From Ophioceras dolichostomum (lineage: Eukaryota > Ascomycota > Sordariomycetes > Magnaporthales > Ophioceraceae), in the NCBI GenBank assembly GCA_003049485.1, contig PYST01000155.1:26762-90761 (forward strand): a DNA stretch of 64,000 bases, read 5' to 3'. The position numbers and the translations under genes were made by a program. The notes beneath the pieces were generated by a model. It ran no database searches. It was not told the origin of the DNA and saw nothing but the letters and a program-made list of their open reading frames with translations. Numbering within the stretch: position 1 is the first letter of the stretch; each line of letters starts with the position of its first letter. This document shows, piece by piece, positions 1 to 9,390 of the stretch.

Positions 1-1981
1 TGTTGTGGAACAGATACTGCAGGATGCGCAGCAGCCGGACGCTGTGCGAGAATACGAGGACCTTGTCGCCGTTGTCGTGCCAAAACTTGAGCAGCTTGCG
101 TAGAACCTTCCACTTGCCACAGAACGACGGGTCGGCAAGGTTCAGGGGCGAGTCGCGCTGGCGGTACAGCGTCTCCCAGTCTTTCGGCATGCATTCCTTG
201 AGCATCGACAGCGCGCTCTTCTGCTTCTCGGTCGTCTCCCCGGACGTGGGGATCAGCAGCATCAGGTGGCAGGCAAGCTTTTGAAGGGCCGTGATGGAGG
301 GGAACACAAGGGATCGCCAGGTCCGACCGTCGGAATGCTTCGCTCCACAGCACCACCCCCTCTTCTTTCTAGAGCCGCACTCGCACTCATCGTGCACCTC
401 ACGCACGAGGGTGACCTGCTCGCTGGCAAGGAAGTTCTCGTATGCTTCGCGTTGTCTATCCGTCATAGGACAAAACACCACCTTGTCGCTCTTTTTGGGC
501 AGCTGGTCCGCGATGAGAGTCTTCATGCGCCGTAGAAGGAACTCTGGGAGCAGATTGTTGACCAGCTTCTTCGCCGTGCGGCGGGCGACGCTCAGCTCGT
601 GGAGCGTGGCGTCGTGAGACTGGCCCGTCGCCAGGGGTATGCTGATGCTCTGCCGCCACTCTGCGAAGGTGCCAAAGCGGCCGGGGTTCGTCCAGTTGAG
701 TAAGGTCCATAGCTCCTCGTATTTATTCTGGATGGCGGTTCCGGTTAGGCCAATGCGACACAGGGCGTTCACTTCGTTCATCGCCTTTGTGTTCTCTGAG
801 CGCCTGTCCTTGAGGCAGTGGCACTCGTCCGCCACGACCACATCCCAAGACACAGCGTTGATGTGGTCCCGATGGCCCTTGTAGGTCTGATACGTGGTCA
901 ACATGATCTCTAGCCGGCCGGACCGGGCTGTCTGCAGCACTCCTTCTTTTTCAGGTCCGTGGAACACCTCGATGTTCCACCATCCCCACCGAGTGAGCTC
1001 CTGCTTCCAGTTCTCGAGCAGTGAGCCGGGACATACGATGAGAACCCGCGGATACCAGCGTCCGGCGTTTTTCATCTTGCGTAGCCGCTTCTTATCCCGA
1101 GAGTCTCCTGTCTTGCCGAACGCCGCCGTCAGGAACGCGGCCACCTGCACCGTCTTGCCCAGGCCCATGTCATCGCCCAGAATGCCGCCTTTCTGGTAGA
1201 CGAACAACTCGTGCAGGAACTTGACTCCGGCGATCTGGTAGTCCCGCAGGTAGCGCGCGATGCAGCCAGGGATAAGCCCGCCTGAGTACTCGAGCTCCAC
1301 TTCTGCAGAAGGCCGTGATGGCTTTACGCTGGTATCGAACTTGGGCCGCTTCTCCAGACGTCGTCGACTACCATCTCCACCGACCAGCCCATCATCGTCG
1401 CTAAAATAGATGTCTGTGTAGTCTGGTGGGAGGCGTAGACCAGCAATGCGCAGTTTCTCGCGGCCCTTGTCAAACTCTCGCCTCCGATCGCGAAGGTAGT
1501 CGGGCATGGCCACCTGGGCGTGATCTTCTGGCGCACTGTCCTCGCCTAGACTCTTAATCCCGGAGGCCAGGTGCCTCGATGTCGATCTTCGTCTCCTCTT
1601 AGAGCTGCTTTCTCCTGGCCCGCCAGTGTCCTTTGCGGCGCCTCCTAATTTCGCCTTCCCTTTGTCCTTACCCTTGTCTTTTCCCGTGGCAGTTGACCTG
1701 CGTTTGGCACGCGCCCTCTGCCTCTCCAGCTCCTCATTTTCAGCCTCCTCGTCCGTCCAGACGACCTTTTCCACCAGCGGCACATCCTCGAGCTTGCGCT
1801 TCCCTAGAGCCGTCGCCTTCGTTGGAGTAGTTGCCGCTCGTGCCAAGACGGATGCTGAAGCCGATGATGACGATGACGCCGGAATTGGCTTGGAACGGCC
1901 TCGCTCCGCATCGCTCTCAGGCTCCGGCTCGGATGCCGTCTCGTCATCATCTACTACCTCCGGAACAGGTATCTTCACCAT
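1..1981 (-). CDS. Swi2/Snf2-family DNA translocase, ERCC6L2/Rad26-like (C-terminus outside window)
   Basis: Superfamily 2 ATPase expected to translocate on double-stranded DNA in the nucleus during repair or chromatin work. The minus frame is open without introns from ATG 1981 to the window edge (660 codons). The codon frame upstream of 1981 closes at a TAA, so this start is well supported. The first ~200 residues are charged and low complexity, with basic clusters that could be an NLS. Then come the Q-like motif region, Walker A (GDDMGLGKT, about residue 267), a DECH box (about 383) replacing DEAH, motif III (LTGTAIQN) and the start of the second lobe (VLVFSHSVRLL) at the left edge. A cysteine cluster (CECGSRKKRGWCC, about residues 530-545) sits between the lobes. 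Such an insert, with the motif spacing, makes me favour ERCC6L2/Rad26-like over Rad54 or Ino80 types. Family is confident; exact orthology is not. Rad26/CSB proper is the main alternative. Confidence 0.85.
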   Translation of the reverse strand, partial: MVKIPVPEVVDDDETASEPEPESDAERGRSKPIPASSSSSASASVLARAATTPTKATALGKRKLEDVPLVEKVVWTDEEAENEELERQRARAKRRSTATGKDKGKDKGKAKLGGAAKDTGGPGESSSKRRRRSTSRHLASGIKSLGEDSAPEDHAQVAMPDYLRDRRREFDKGREKLRIAGLRLPPDYTDIYFSDDDGLVGGDGSRRRLEKRPKFDTSVKPSRPSAEVELEYSGGLIPGCIARYLRDYQIAGVKFLHELFVYQKGGILGDDMGLGKTVQVAAFLTAAFGKTGDSRDKKRLRKMKNAGRWYPRVLIVCPGSLLENWKQELTRWGWWNIEVFHGPEKEGVLQTARSGRLEIMLTTYQTYKGHRDHINAVSWDVVVADECHCLKDRRSENTKAMNEVNALCRIGLTGTAIQNKYEELWTLLNWTNPGRFGTFAEWRQSISIPLATGQSHDATLHELSVARRTAKKLVNNLLPEFLLRRMKTLIADQLPKKSDKVVFCPMTDRQREAYENFLASEQVTLVREVHDECECGSRKKRGWCCGAKHSDGRTWRSLVFPSITALQKLACHLMLLIPTSGETTEKQKSALSMLKECMPKDWETLYRQRDSPLNLADPSFCGKWKVLRKLLKFWHDNGDKVLVFSHSVRLLRILQYLFHN

Positions 1982-2721
1982 CGTAGCCTTGATGCTCGCA
2001 TCTTTCCGTCGCCGACGCGTAAAGTGGATGGAAGTCGCGTGTGGTTGCGACTGGAAGTGGGGGGACTGATTCAATTAAAGGGCGAAAACACGTGATGACG
2101 TGAGGGAGAATTACTTGACGGATATGTACCATTCAGGCAGCAGCAGCAACAACCGCCTATAGTGATCAAATGATGAAGCGAGAGGACTTTGTTGCAGAAG
2201 TATCTTATATAGGCGATTTGAGGAGATATGGAGGCTGTGTTCGTCTTTATCGAGTTGTCAACTGAATGGCACGGCATGAATGGGATTTTGTATCGATTTT
2301 TTACAGTGATATGTACAGTTGTACACTATATTGAATACAGACAAAGAAAATTTTCTCAGGTGAGAGAAAGAGAGTAGGTGCCTTTTGGCTGCTTGCGGCG
2401 TATTCCCTCCTCCTTGGCTCCGAAGCCGTGAGGAGTCCCGCACTTGCTCTTCTGCGCACGAACAGCAGCGAAATATGCATGCTTGCCTCGTAGATACACG
2501 GCCACGAGCATCTTGCAGCCCACCCCCAGTGCATGGGTCGTTCCCAAGAAATATACCGTTTTTCCCATACTCAACGACGTCGTCTCCATCCTGAGATGTC
2601 TCCTTCGTCACGAACAGGGCCCCGCAGGCCACATGTTGGGCAGGGGTGCCCGAGAGAGGAGCAGCGGGAATGAAAACAGAGCAATAATCCAATACAACCA
2701 AAAATGGGATTGGAGCGAAGA
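1982..2721. other. Intergenic: helicase promoter and 3' region of the mL58 gene
   Basis: About 740 bases between two genes on the same (minus) strand. It should hold the 3' end of the mL58 transcript and the promoter and leader of the helicase gene. Short pyrimidine tracts are present. No RNA gene is visible. One small minus-strand frame is listed separately as a weak candidate. Confidence 0.6.
2356..2589 (-). CDS. Weak candidate small ORF, 77 aa
   Basis: An ATG-initiated frame of 77 codons whose third positions are moderately GC-rich. The predicted peptide is basic, with Lys, Gly and aromatic residues, and has no signal peptide or membrane segment. I do not recognise it. It lies where the 3' untranslated region of the mL58 gene or the helicase promoter would be expected, so chance is quite possible. 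It is listed only because its codon use looks a little better than that of the other small frames nearby. Confidence 0.15.
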   Translation of the reverse strand: METTSLSMGKTVYFLGTTHALGVGCKMLVAVYLRGKHAYFAAVRAQKSKCGTPHGFGAKEEGIRRKQPKGTYSLSLT

Positions 2722-3462
2722 CTATAGCTCTCCCCGAAGCAGCATCTGTCTCCTCTTTTGGCGATCTTCCCTAGCCTGGGTCCGCTTCGGGCCCCAACGC
2801 TCTTTGACAGCCTCAACCTCGGCCTCCATCCGCTTCCTGTGTGCGGTCATAGTCTTCGCGCCCGCCGCGATCATGACGAACAGCTTAGTGGTGTTGAACT
2901 TCTTGGCCAGGGCGACCACACTCCACTTCACGGGGTCCTCGGCGCGCAGCCGGCGCATCTCGGCGACCTCCTCCTTGGTCACGCTGTAGAATTCGCGAAG
3001 AGAAGGCTGAGGTGGTAGGGCCTTCTTGATGGCCGGTGGCAGGTTCGGGTTGGAGTCGCTTTCGCTTCCTGGAGTAGTGGAGATTGATGATGATGGAGAA
3101 GGGTTTTCGCTGTACTTGATCGTGGTGGACGAGAAGAGTGTGCCCAGGTTGTCTCGACGGCGCGGGTCAGACTTGGGCAGGAACTTGAAAGGGGTGTGGT
3201 ACACCGAGGGCTCGGATGCTGGCGGGTTGAATATGATGTAGTCTTGGTCTTGCGCTGGCTCGAGGAACGATGGATGAGGGGGGACCATGAGCGCCCGTCG
3301 TGTCCGTGCCGAGGTGAGCTTGGTTCGCCTCTGTTGCTGTTGCGAGAGCAGACTTGAGGTTGTCGGGATGCAGGCCGAAGGTCTTGCTAGCCGGCTGAAG
3401 ACCCCTTGAGCCGCTAAGGTGCGTGGCGCCGCCGACACCCGGAGGAGTAGTTGAGGCTCCAT
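2722..3462 (-). CDS. Mitochondrial large-subunit ribosomal protein mL58 (MRP-L20 family)
   Basis: Component of the mitochondrial 54S ribosomal subunit specific to fungi (MRP-L20 family). The 246-residue single-exon protein begins with an Arg/Ser/Ala-rich, acid-poor segment suited to mitochondrial import. It continues with a basic stretch (RRTKLTSARTRRAL), then the block I recognise from this family (IIFNPPASEPSVYHTPFKFL, followed by PKSDPRRR). A C-terminal helical basic region (WGPKRTQAREDRQKRR) ends the protein. The frame stays open 64 codons upstream to 3654, but I chose the ATG at 3462 because the import-type sequence starts there and the upstream extension looks like translated leader. 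Length is near that usual for the family. The gene follows the helicase promoter in the same orientation; the two need not be related. Confidence 0.85.
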   Translation of the reverse strand: MEPQLLLRVSAAPRTLAAQGVFSRLARPSACIPTTSSLLSQQQQRRTKLTSARTRRALMVPPHPSFLEPAQDQDYIIFNPPASEPSVYHTPFKFLPKSDPRRRDNLGTLFSSTTIKYSENPSPSSSISTTPGSESDSNPNLPPAIKKALPPQPSLREFYSVTKEEVAEMRRLRAEDPVKWSVVALAKKFNTTKLFVMIAAGAKTMTAHRKRMEAEVEAVKERWGPKRTQAREDRQKRRQMLLRGEL

Positions 3463-6400
3463 GGCTGGCGACGGGTTACGAGGTTTGGACGGGAGGTAAG
3501 TCGGAGGAGGAACCACACCTGGCAGCTGTGAAGCCTTTTGGAATCGTCCGCAGGTAAATTGCCTTCTCCCGTCAATACACGGAGAATCCCCGAGTTCTTC
3601 GATTGAGCCTAGTACAGGATGGGGCGAACAGTGTGTGAAATCGTCGGTGGACAATTTTGATATCGTGTCGAGTGCTCGATATGAAGCTCAAAGAAAAAAA
3701 GTTCATGGAGCTTGGACCCTGTCCGCAATGTGCCGATCCGGTGTCACGTGCCGAGACACATGACCTTAATTCACGATCTTCTCATCCTTAGCGTCGCTAC
3801 GAATTGCTTCGTACTAGGCGAATGGATGAATGGTTTTGCCGAGCATCTCAAGTCACATTCGGCCGCGATATGCAAGTGCGAGTGGTACTCTTGCTCCGAA
3901 CGTTGGTCGTGGAACGACTGTTGAAAGAGTGCCTCACAATCTCCGACATGATCATTCCCAAGGAAGCATCATCTCAAAAATAGATCATGAAGCCAGATTC
4001 GCACGAGAATCGCCCCTAGGCTGGAATCAGTGAGGCTCAGTCCAGGCACGAAACCTCAAGTTGAATCCTTCGGGTGTGCCTTTTTCATGGTGACCTCTGC
4101 CCTACGGCGCGGCAAAAACAAGCGCGTGTGCTCTCATCATCAACTGCGCTCGAAGCACCGCTGGCAGTGCTCTTGGCAACGGCCGCGGCGCCGGTATGCA
4201 CGGGAGGAGTCGTAGACGAAAGCAGCACCATGTGTCAATCCATCCTTCCTCCCCCGGAGTCATCCTCTCCCCGCAACCATTCATCATCGTTGCTAACCAG
4301 CCGCTAGGATTCCGTAAACGAGCTCTTCAAGATTCAAGACTCAGCCAAGAAGGCACTCTCTTTGTGTCCCACATCGATGCCCCACGAATGAGTGAGTCTG
4401 ATGAGTTGAGCTCAGGAAGGCAACTACCAAACGGTTACGCCTCGGCTCTTACGAGGCTAAACGTGCGAAATACCAACTCTGGTGAACGGTGGTATCCAGG
4501 CAACCATGACTGCTCGTTAGACAGCAGATGCAACAGAAGCAACGGCCCGAGACGCTCTCGGTCAATTTAGATTGTTCTTCTCTGCTTTTGCACGGGATGA
4601 GACCAGCAGATGTCCACTCGTGTGAGGCCCGGGATTCGATGGGGATATGACGTCAAATCTTCTGCCCCGCGACAGCTGCATTGTGCATGCATGCGTCTGG
4701 TGTGTCGACTGGAGCATCCTGGGGCATCAACCCCCCTCCATTCACCTTGATATGCAAACATATCGAGCTTTATAGGAATCTCAACAAAAGGGAGGGAATG
4801 GCTTCCTAAGACGTTATCGACCTCCAAAAACAACAGCTAGCGGGAGCGCGCTTGTTTCAGAAAGAAGACAAGCCAACATCTCAGTCTGTGCCTCTTCGCT
4901 TGTCTTTTGGGGTGGTGGTGTACGATAGATATAGTGGTGGTGGTAGGCTGTGTGTTCCCTTCTTTTCCCCCAACACACATCACAACAGGAACACGAACCC
5001 AGAAACTCGGGAAATGATGGGAGGCAAGGCAGGGGAGGCTTTTTTCCCATTCCATTCTGGCCGTTGCTGCGCCATCCACCTCTATTTTTTGCAGGAAAAA
5101 TGTATGTTTATCATTTGATTACTTTGGTTCATGCGCCGCGGCGGGAAGCGAGCGACCAGATCGCTCTCGCCGACTTAGAAGCGCGGGGATGTCTGGTTTT
5201 GCGGGAGGAGGCATGAGGCATCATCACCACGGACAGACGAATAATATGGGAACGGCGGTAACGGAATAGGCTGCCTGCTTGCGGGTGAGTACTGCGTGGT
5301 CTTAGTACCTGTCGTTATACATGTCGTACGGACTTAGTCAAGTGCTTCGTTGCTTGGGTGCCAGCTCATCGCATACGGGGCTTCTAAGCAGGGAAATGCC
5401 CGGCCCGGTCACCTGCTGGTCGCCAGGCTCGTGATGTGGCCTCTTCTTCTTCAGGCCCATTCTTTGGCTGTCCCAAAATGCACCTAACATATGCAGGATG
5501 TTGTGTTATCTCCCTGTCCCCTATATTCCGTAATGCGCCGGCCGCCGCATCTGGCTGGTGGTTCCGGAGAATGGTGCCACAGTTGAGTAACAGGCTGTCA
5601 CACGCAGGTGTGTTGGTATGTGCGTGCGGCCTGCCTGGCCACATCCAACTCTTCATTCATCCTCCCGCTTCCGTTGATACGTTAATAGGACGGATGCGAG
5701 AGGCAGCGCGGAGTAAGGAGTAAGCTAACTGCGGGTGGTATCAGGCACTCATCGACAGGAAGGGAAATTCGCAAAGGGCTGGAGCAAAAGGAGGGCGGAG
5801 TAGAATGCGGCCCCTGGACTCGGCCATGCAAGAACCTGCGGCGGGTGTGTTGGAGGGGTACACAAGGCATAATCACAGGGTCTCCGGGCCTGGACTTCTC
5901 TCTGTGTGCTCCCTGTACCTGGTGAAGTGGTAGTTCGATGTCCTTGGGTGTCCTCCGTGTAAATTCCCTAAGGTTGTGTTGGTGCGAGGGCGAGGCGTCG
6001 GGTGATAATGGTAAGAGGCTTTGAAATCCTAGAAGAAGCTACACCCTTGCCTCAAGATGTCGTCGTCGGATCCCTCCCTTACAACGATAACAGAGAGAGG
6101 GATCTGATATAGCCACGGGACTGCCTCCCCTCCACTGCCTACGTACTTCTTCTTCTTGATCCCTCTCCCCCTCTTTCCGGTCCGCCAAAAATCTCCTCAA
6201 CCCTCTCAAGCCGGTAGCCTGAACTCAAAATCTGGGAAGAGCAAACTACTCTGCCCGATCTGAGACACCACTTGACCACAAATCCGCTCTTCGACAAGCT
6301 TCGAGCTCCCGAGCTCCCGGTCTTCGTTCACCTTCTCTGCTTCTAGCTTGGACCCGACCTGCAGCATACATCCCGCTAAAAGGTTCGCCCGATTTTGAGA

Positions 6401-7900
6401 AGGAAGCGGACAAAAAGTCGACATACTTTCCCACTTGTGCACACTTTCCTCCCCTTAGACTCAACGACCGCTTCCATCCGAGAGAGCGGCCGAAGAGTCG
6501 ACACGACTCGAGCAGCGGACCCGGATCGCGGGGCTTGGCAGCAAAAGCAGGTTGTCGTCATACCTTGCCGATCGCATGCGCTCGTGTCTTGCAGAGACCT
6601 GGAAGAGGAAGCAGACCAGCAAAGACTGGATCGCGCCTCAGGCTGCCCAATAAACTCAAGACAAAATTCAGAAATAAAGGCCGTCGTCGAGCCAGCCTGG
6701 AGCTGTGGTCGTTGGACTTAGCTGAGATTTTGACTCACCGACACCACCCGCTGGAACCCGACGCACGCTGTTCCCGCTGTTCCTGCATTTGTCTCTGACC
6801 TTAGAAGTACCCGTGGAGGGAGATTCGGCTTATTCGTCGTCATCCTCAGCTGCCGATTGCAACGTGTGTCACCCCTCTTTCTTCGAAAAGCCTTGCCGAC
6901 AAAAAAAGGAGGGCAGGGCAGAACCACGCGTCTGGTCGTCCGCAGCTGGCTGGAAGGATCTGAACCAATCCCACAGGTACCATCACATTCAATTGGTACG
7001 GGCAACAAAACAGGAGGCAGCATCTGTAAGAGCAACGACGAGCGCTGGTTGGTCGCCGAAAGATAGAGGCGAAACAGTCAGGAGCGTGCGTGCTTTACAT
7101 CATCAAAATAGGGGACTTCTCGGTACGGAGGTAAGTTGCGACCATTCATCACCCGATTTCCGGCTCGTCGTCACTTTAATTGCTTTGGTCAAGTGCCCAG
7201 AACAATCACCCAGAACAGCGAGTTGAGCTCAGTAGGCCCAGCAAAGACAAGCACCACACTACCTGCTTCCGTCCACTATCATCACACTATGGCAGACGCA
7301 GAGTGACGACGGATTACGGACCGCGGGAAGTTATTCTTCAAGTCACACGCCCACATTTGTTACTTCTTTGGTTGCGTCGACCTGCCGCCGCGGCCACCCC
7401 ATGGCCTTCCACCCCTTTCATCCAACAACACCACTGCTGCCATCGCTGCCTAGCTCCCAGACAGCTGCAGCACCGCAGTAACACATTCCACATACCACCT
7501 CCCTACATGCGGAAATTCGCAGCACACCACCAGCAACCGAAAAACCCCCCGCCCTTGAGACAGGTTTCTAACAACCGAGAAAGTAGGGATTGGTTCGATC
7601 ACCCCTCTTCTCGAGTGTCGTACACATAACATCCCGCACATTGTACCAAACTTTGCCGTTCTCTTTCGCCCTCCCACATCACCTCATAAACGCTTCGTAG
7701 CCGCCAACAGCGACGATCTGTTCCAATTCGACGAATAACCCATCGCCGCACCCGACGCCGGACCGCACGCATACATTTGCACTTTGGTTCGGGCAAGGAC
7801 CGCCAAATCCACCATCACCATCACCACCTCGCTGCGGCGAACACCCGGCGTGGACGACAAGACCACGTCTCGCCAAACATCAGATCCTCACTCAGACAAA
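3463..7900. other. Gene-free stretch between divergent genes (4.4 kb)
   Basis: Separates the mL58 gene (-) from the disordered-protein gene (+), so it should contain both promoters. No frame here has a recognisable domain or convincing splice structure; the longest frames are about 150 codons, overlap each other and are low in information. The last ~1.5 kb is rich in CA and CT tracts and probably includes a long 5' leader. A possible leader intron has a GTAAGT donor at 7131 and an AG near 7200. No tRNA or repeat was seen. Confidence 0.5.
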
Positions 7901-9301
7901 ATGAGCGTCGCCGGATCAGAAGCGCTCTCGAGTGGCGGCGGTCACCACGCCGCCATTCAGACGAACCCACATCCGTCACACGTCAAGCCGTTTGCCTCGG
8001 AGCTCGCAAGCGAATCGAGCAATGCTACCAGCACCAACAACAACGCCGACAGCAGCACCCCTCGGACAGTGCCCCAACTGGAAGAAGAAGGAGGCAACAA
8101 GAAGCAGAAGAGGCGGTCCCTGTTCGGGTTCGTGAAGAAGAAGTCGGCAGGCACAGACGAGTCGAAGAAGTCGCCCCCGGCCGACACCTCTGCGAGCGCT
8201 GCTGCTGCTGCTCCTACATCGTCCACTTCTGGTGGTCCTACCAGCGGCAGCAGCAGCGGCCAGCCCTCGAGGCAGGCGACGTCATCGCCTGATCAAAACC
8301 AACAGCAGCAGTCGTACCACGGCCGCAGCACGACCGTGACACCCGCCTCTCCCGGCCGCACGCTCTCGTCCTCCCCCGGCCGGGGCGGCGCCCTGTCTAC
8401 CTCTTCGCCCCACCTCTCGCCGCGCCTGTCGCCCCGTCTCGGCTCGCCCGCCGGCTCCCAGATCTTCGAGCGCGACGTGCAGGAGTCTGCCGCGCTGCCC
8501 AGCTCGCCCGCCATCCCGTCGCACATCACGACTGAGAACTACATCCCGCCGGTCCTGGACGCCTCGTCCGAGGCCATCACCGACGAGCGCATCGACCCTG
8601 ACACCGTCGAGATCGTCACCCACACGTCGCACCAGCCGGCCGCCCTCGCCGTCACCGGCGCCGGCGCCGGCTCCTCGTCGTCGCTGGGCGCGTATGACCA
8701 CAGCATGGCCGCATCTTGGGCCGCCGAGCTGCCGAGCTTCGAGCACGACCGCTCGCTGCCGCCGCCGCCGCTCTCCGCTACTGCACCCCACCACGGCCAC
8801 CACCCGGACGGCGGCGCCGCCTCCCTCGACAGCAGCCCGGACATCCGCCGCCTGTCTTTCATCTCCTTCGCCGACGTCGTCCTCTCCGAACAGGGCCACG
8901 CCGGCGGGCTCCCTCCGCCCACCTCCGGCGGCTCCTCCGCGCCGGGCGGCGCCACGACGCCGCGCGATAGCATCCATATCGCCGGCCTCACCAGCCTCGC
9001 CACGACGCTGAACGTCAGCGGCGCGAACCGCTCGCCCTCGCCGATCCGCTCGCCGGTCTCGTCGCTGGGGGGCGCGGCCGCGTCGTCGCCGCCGACGTCC
9101 AAGTCGGGGAGCGTCAAGGGTTTGGACATGTCGCCGCCGCGCAAGCCCGCTGCTGGTGTGACTGGTGCCGCCTCGCCGACGACGGACGGCGAGCTCAAGA
9201 TCGAGACGATGAGCCAGGCGCTGCGGCGGACGGGGAGCTCGGACCTTAGCGGCGTAAGGAGCTTGCCGGTTAGCCCTGTTGAGGGGCCGTCGCCTCGTTG
9301 A
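7901..9301 (+). CDS. Uncharacterised Ser/Pro-rich, mostly disordered protein
   Basis: Single-exon gene for 466 residues. I do not recognise a named family. The frame is open 39 codons further upstream, but the ATG at 7901 has a good context (ACAAAATGAGC) and starts a natural-looking protein. Composition is dominated by Ser, Pro, Gly, Ala and Thr, with a basic patch near residues 65-85 (KKQKRRSLFGFVKKK) that could be a nuclear signal or a membrane- or kinase-binding site, a Gln run, and repeated SPxLSPR-type sites that suit proline-directed kinases. Two stretches look ordered: one near residues 210-245 (TTENYIPPVLDASSEAITDE) and one near 313-332 (SPDIRRLSFISFADVVLSEQ). These are the parts most likely to be conserved. 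No membrane segments are seen. A signalling or cytoskeletal scaffold is conceivable but unsupported. Third positions are strongly GC, as in the neighbouring genes. Confidence 0.75.
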   Translation: MSVAGSEALSSGGGHHAAIQTNPHPSHVKPFASELASESSNATSTNNNADSSTPRTVPQLEEEGGNKKQKRRSLFGFVKKKSAGTDESKKSPPADTSASAAAAAPTSSTSGGPTSGSSSGQPSRQATSSPDQNQQQQSYHGRSTTVTPASPGRTLSSSPGRGGALSTSSPHLSPRLSPRLGSPAGSQIFERDVQESAALPSSPAIPSHITTENYIPPVLDASSEAITDERIDPDTVEIVTHTSHQPAALAVTGAGAGSSSSLGAYDHSMAASWAAELPSFEHDRSLPPPPLSATAPHHGHHPDGGAASLDSSPDIRRLSFISFADVVLSEQGHAGGLPPPTSGGSSAPGGATTPRDSIHIAGLTSLATTLNVSGANRSPSPIRSPVSSLGGAAASSPPTSKSGSVKGLDMSPPRKPAAGVTGAASPTTDGELKIETMSQALRRTGSSDLSGVRSLPVSPVEGPSPR

Positions 9302-9344
9302 GGATACGAATCAGGGATGTCGGTGTCTCTCTTCCCATGGCTGT

Positions 9345-9390
9345 GTGAGAGAGAGTGTGTGTGAGAGAGAAAGAGAAAGAGAGTGAGAGG
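9345..9390. repeat. GA/GT-rich microsatellite
   Basis: Imperfect purine-rich simple repeat of GA, GAA and GT units about 45 bases after the stop codon of the upstream gene, so probably transcribed as part of its 3' region. Confidence 0.7.
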
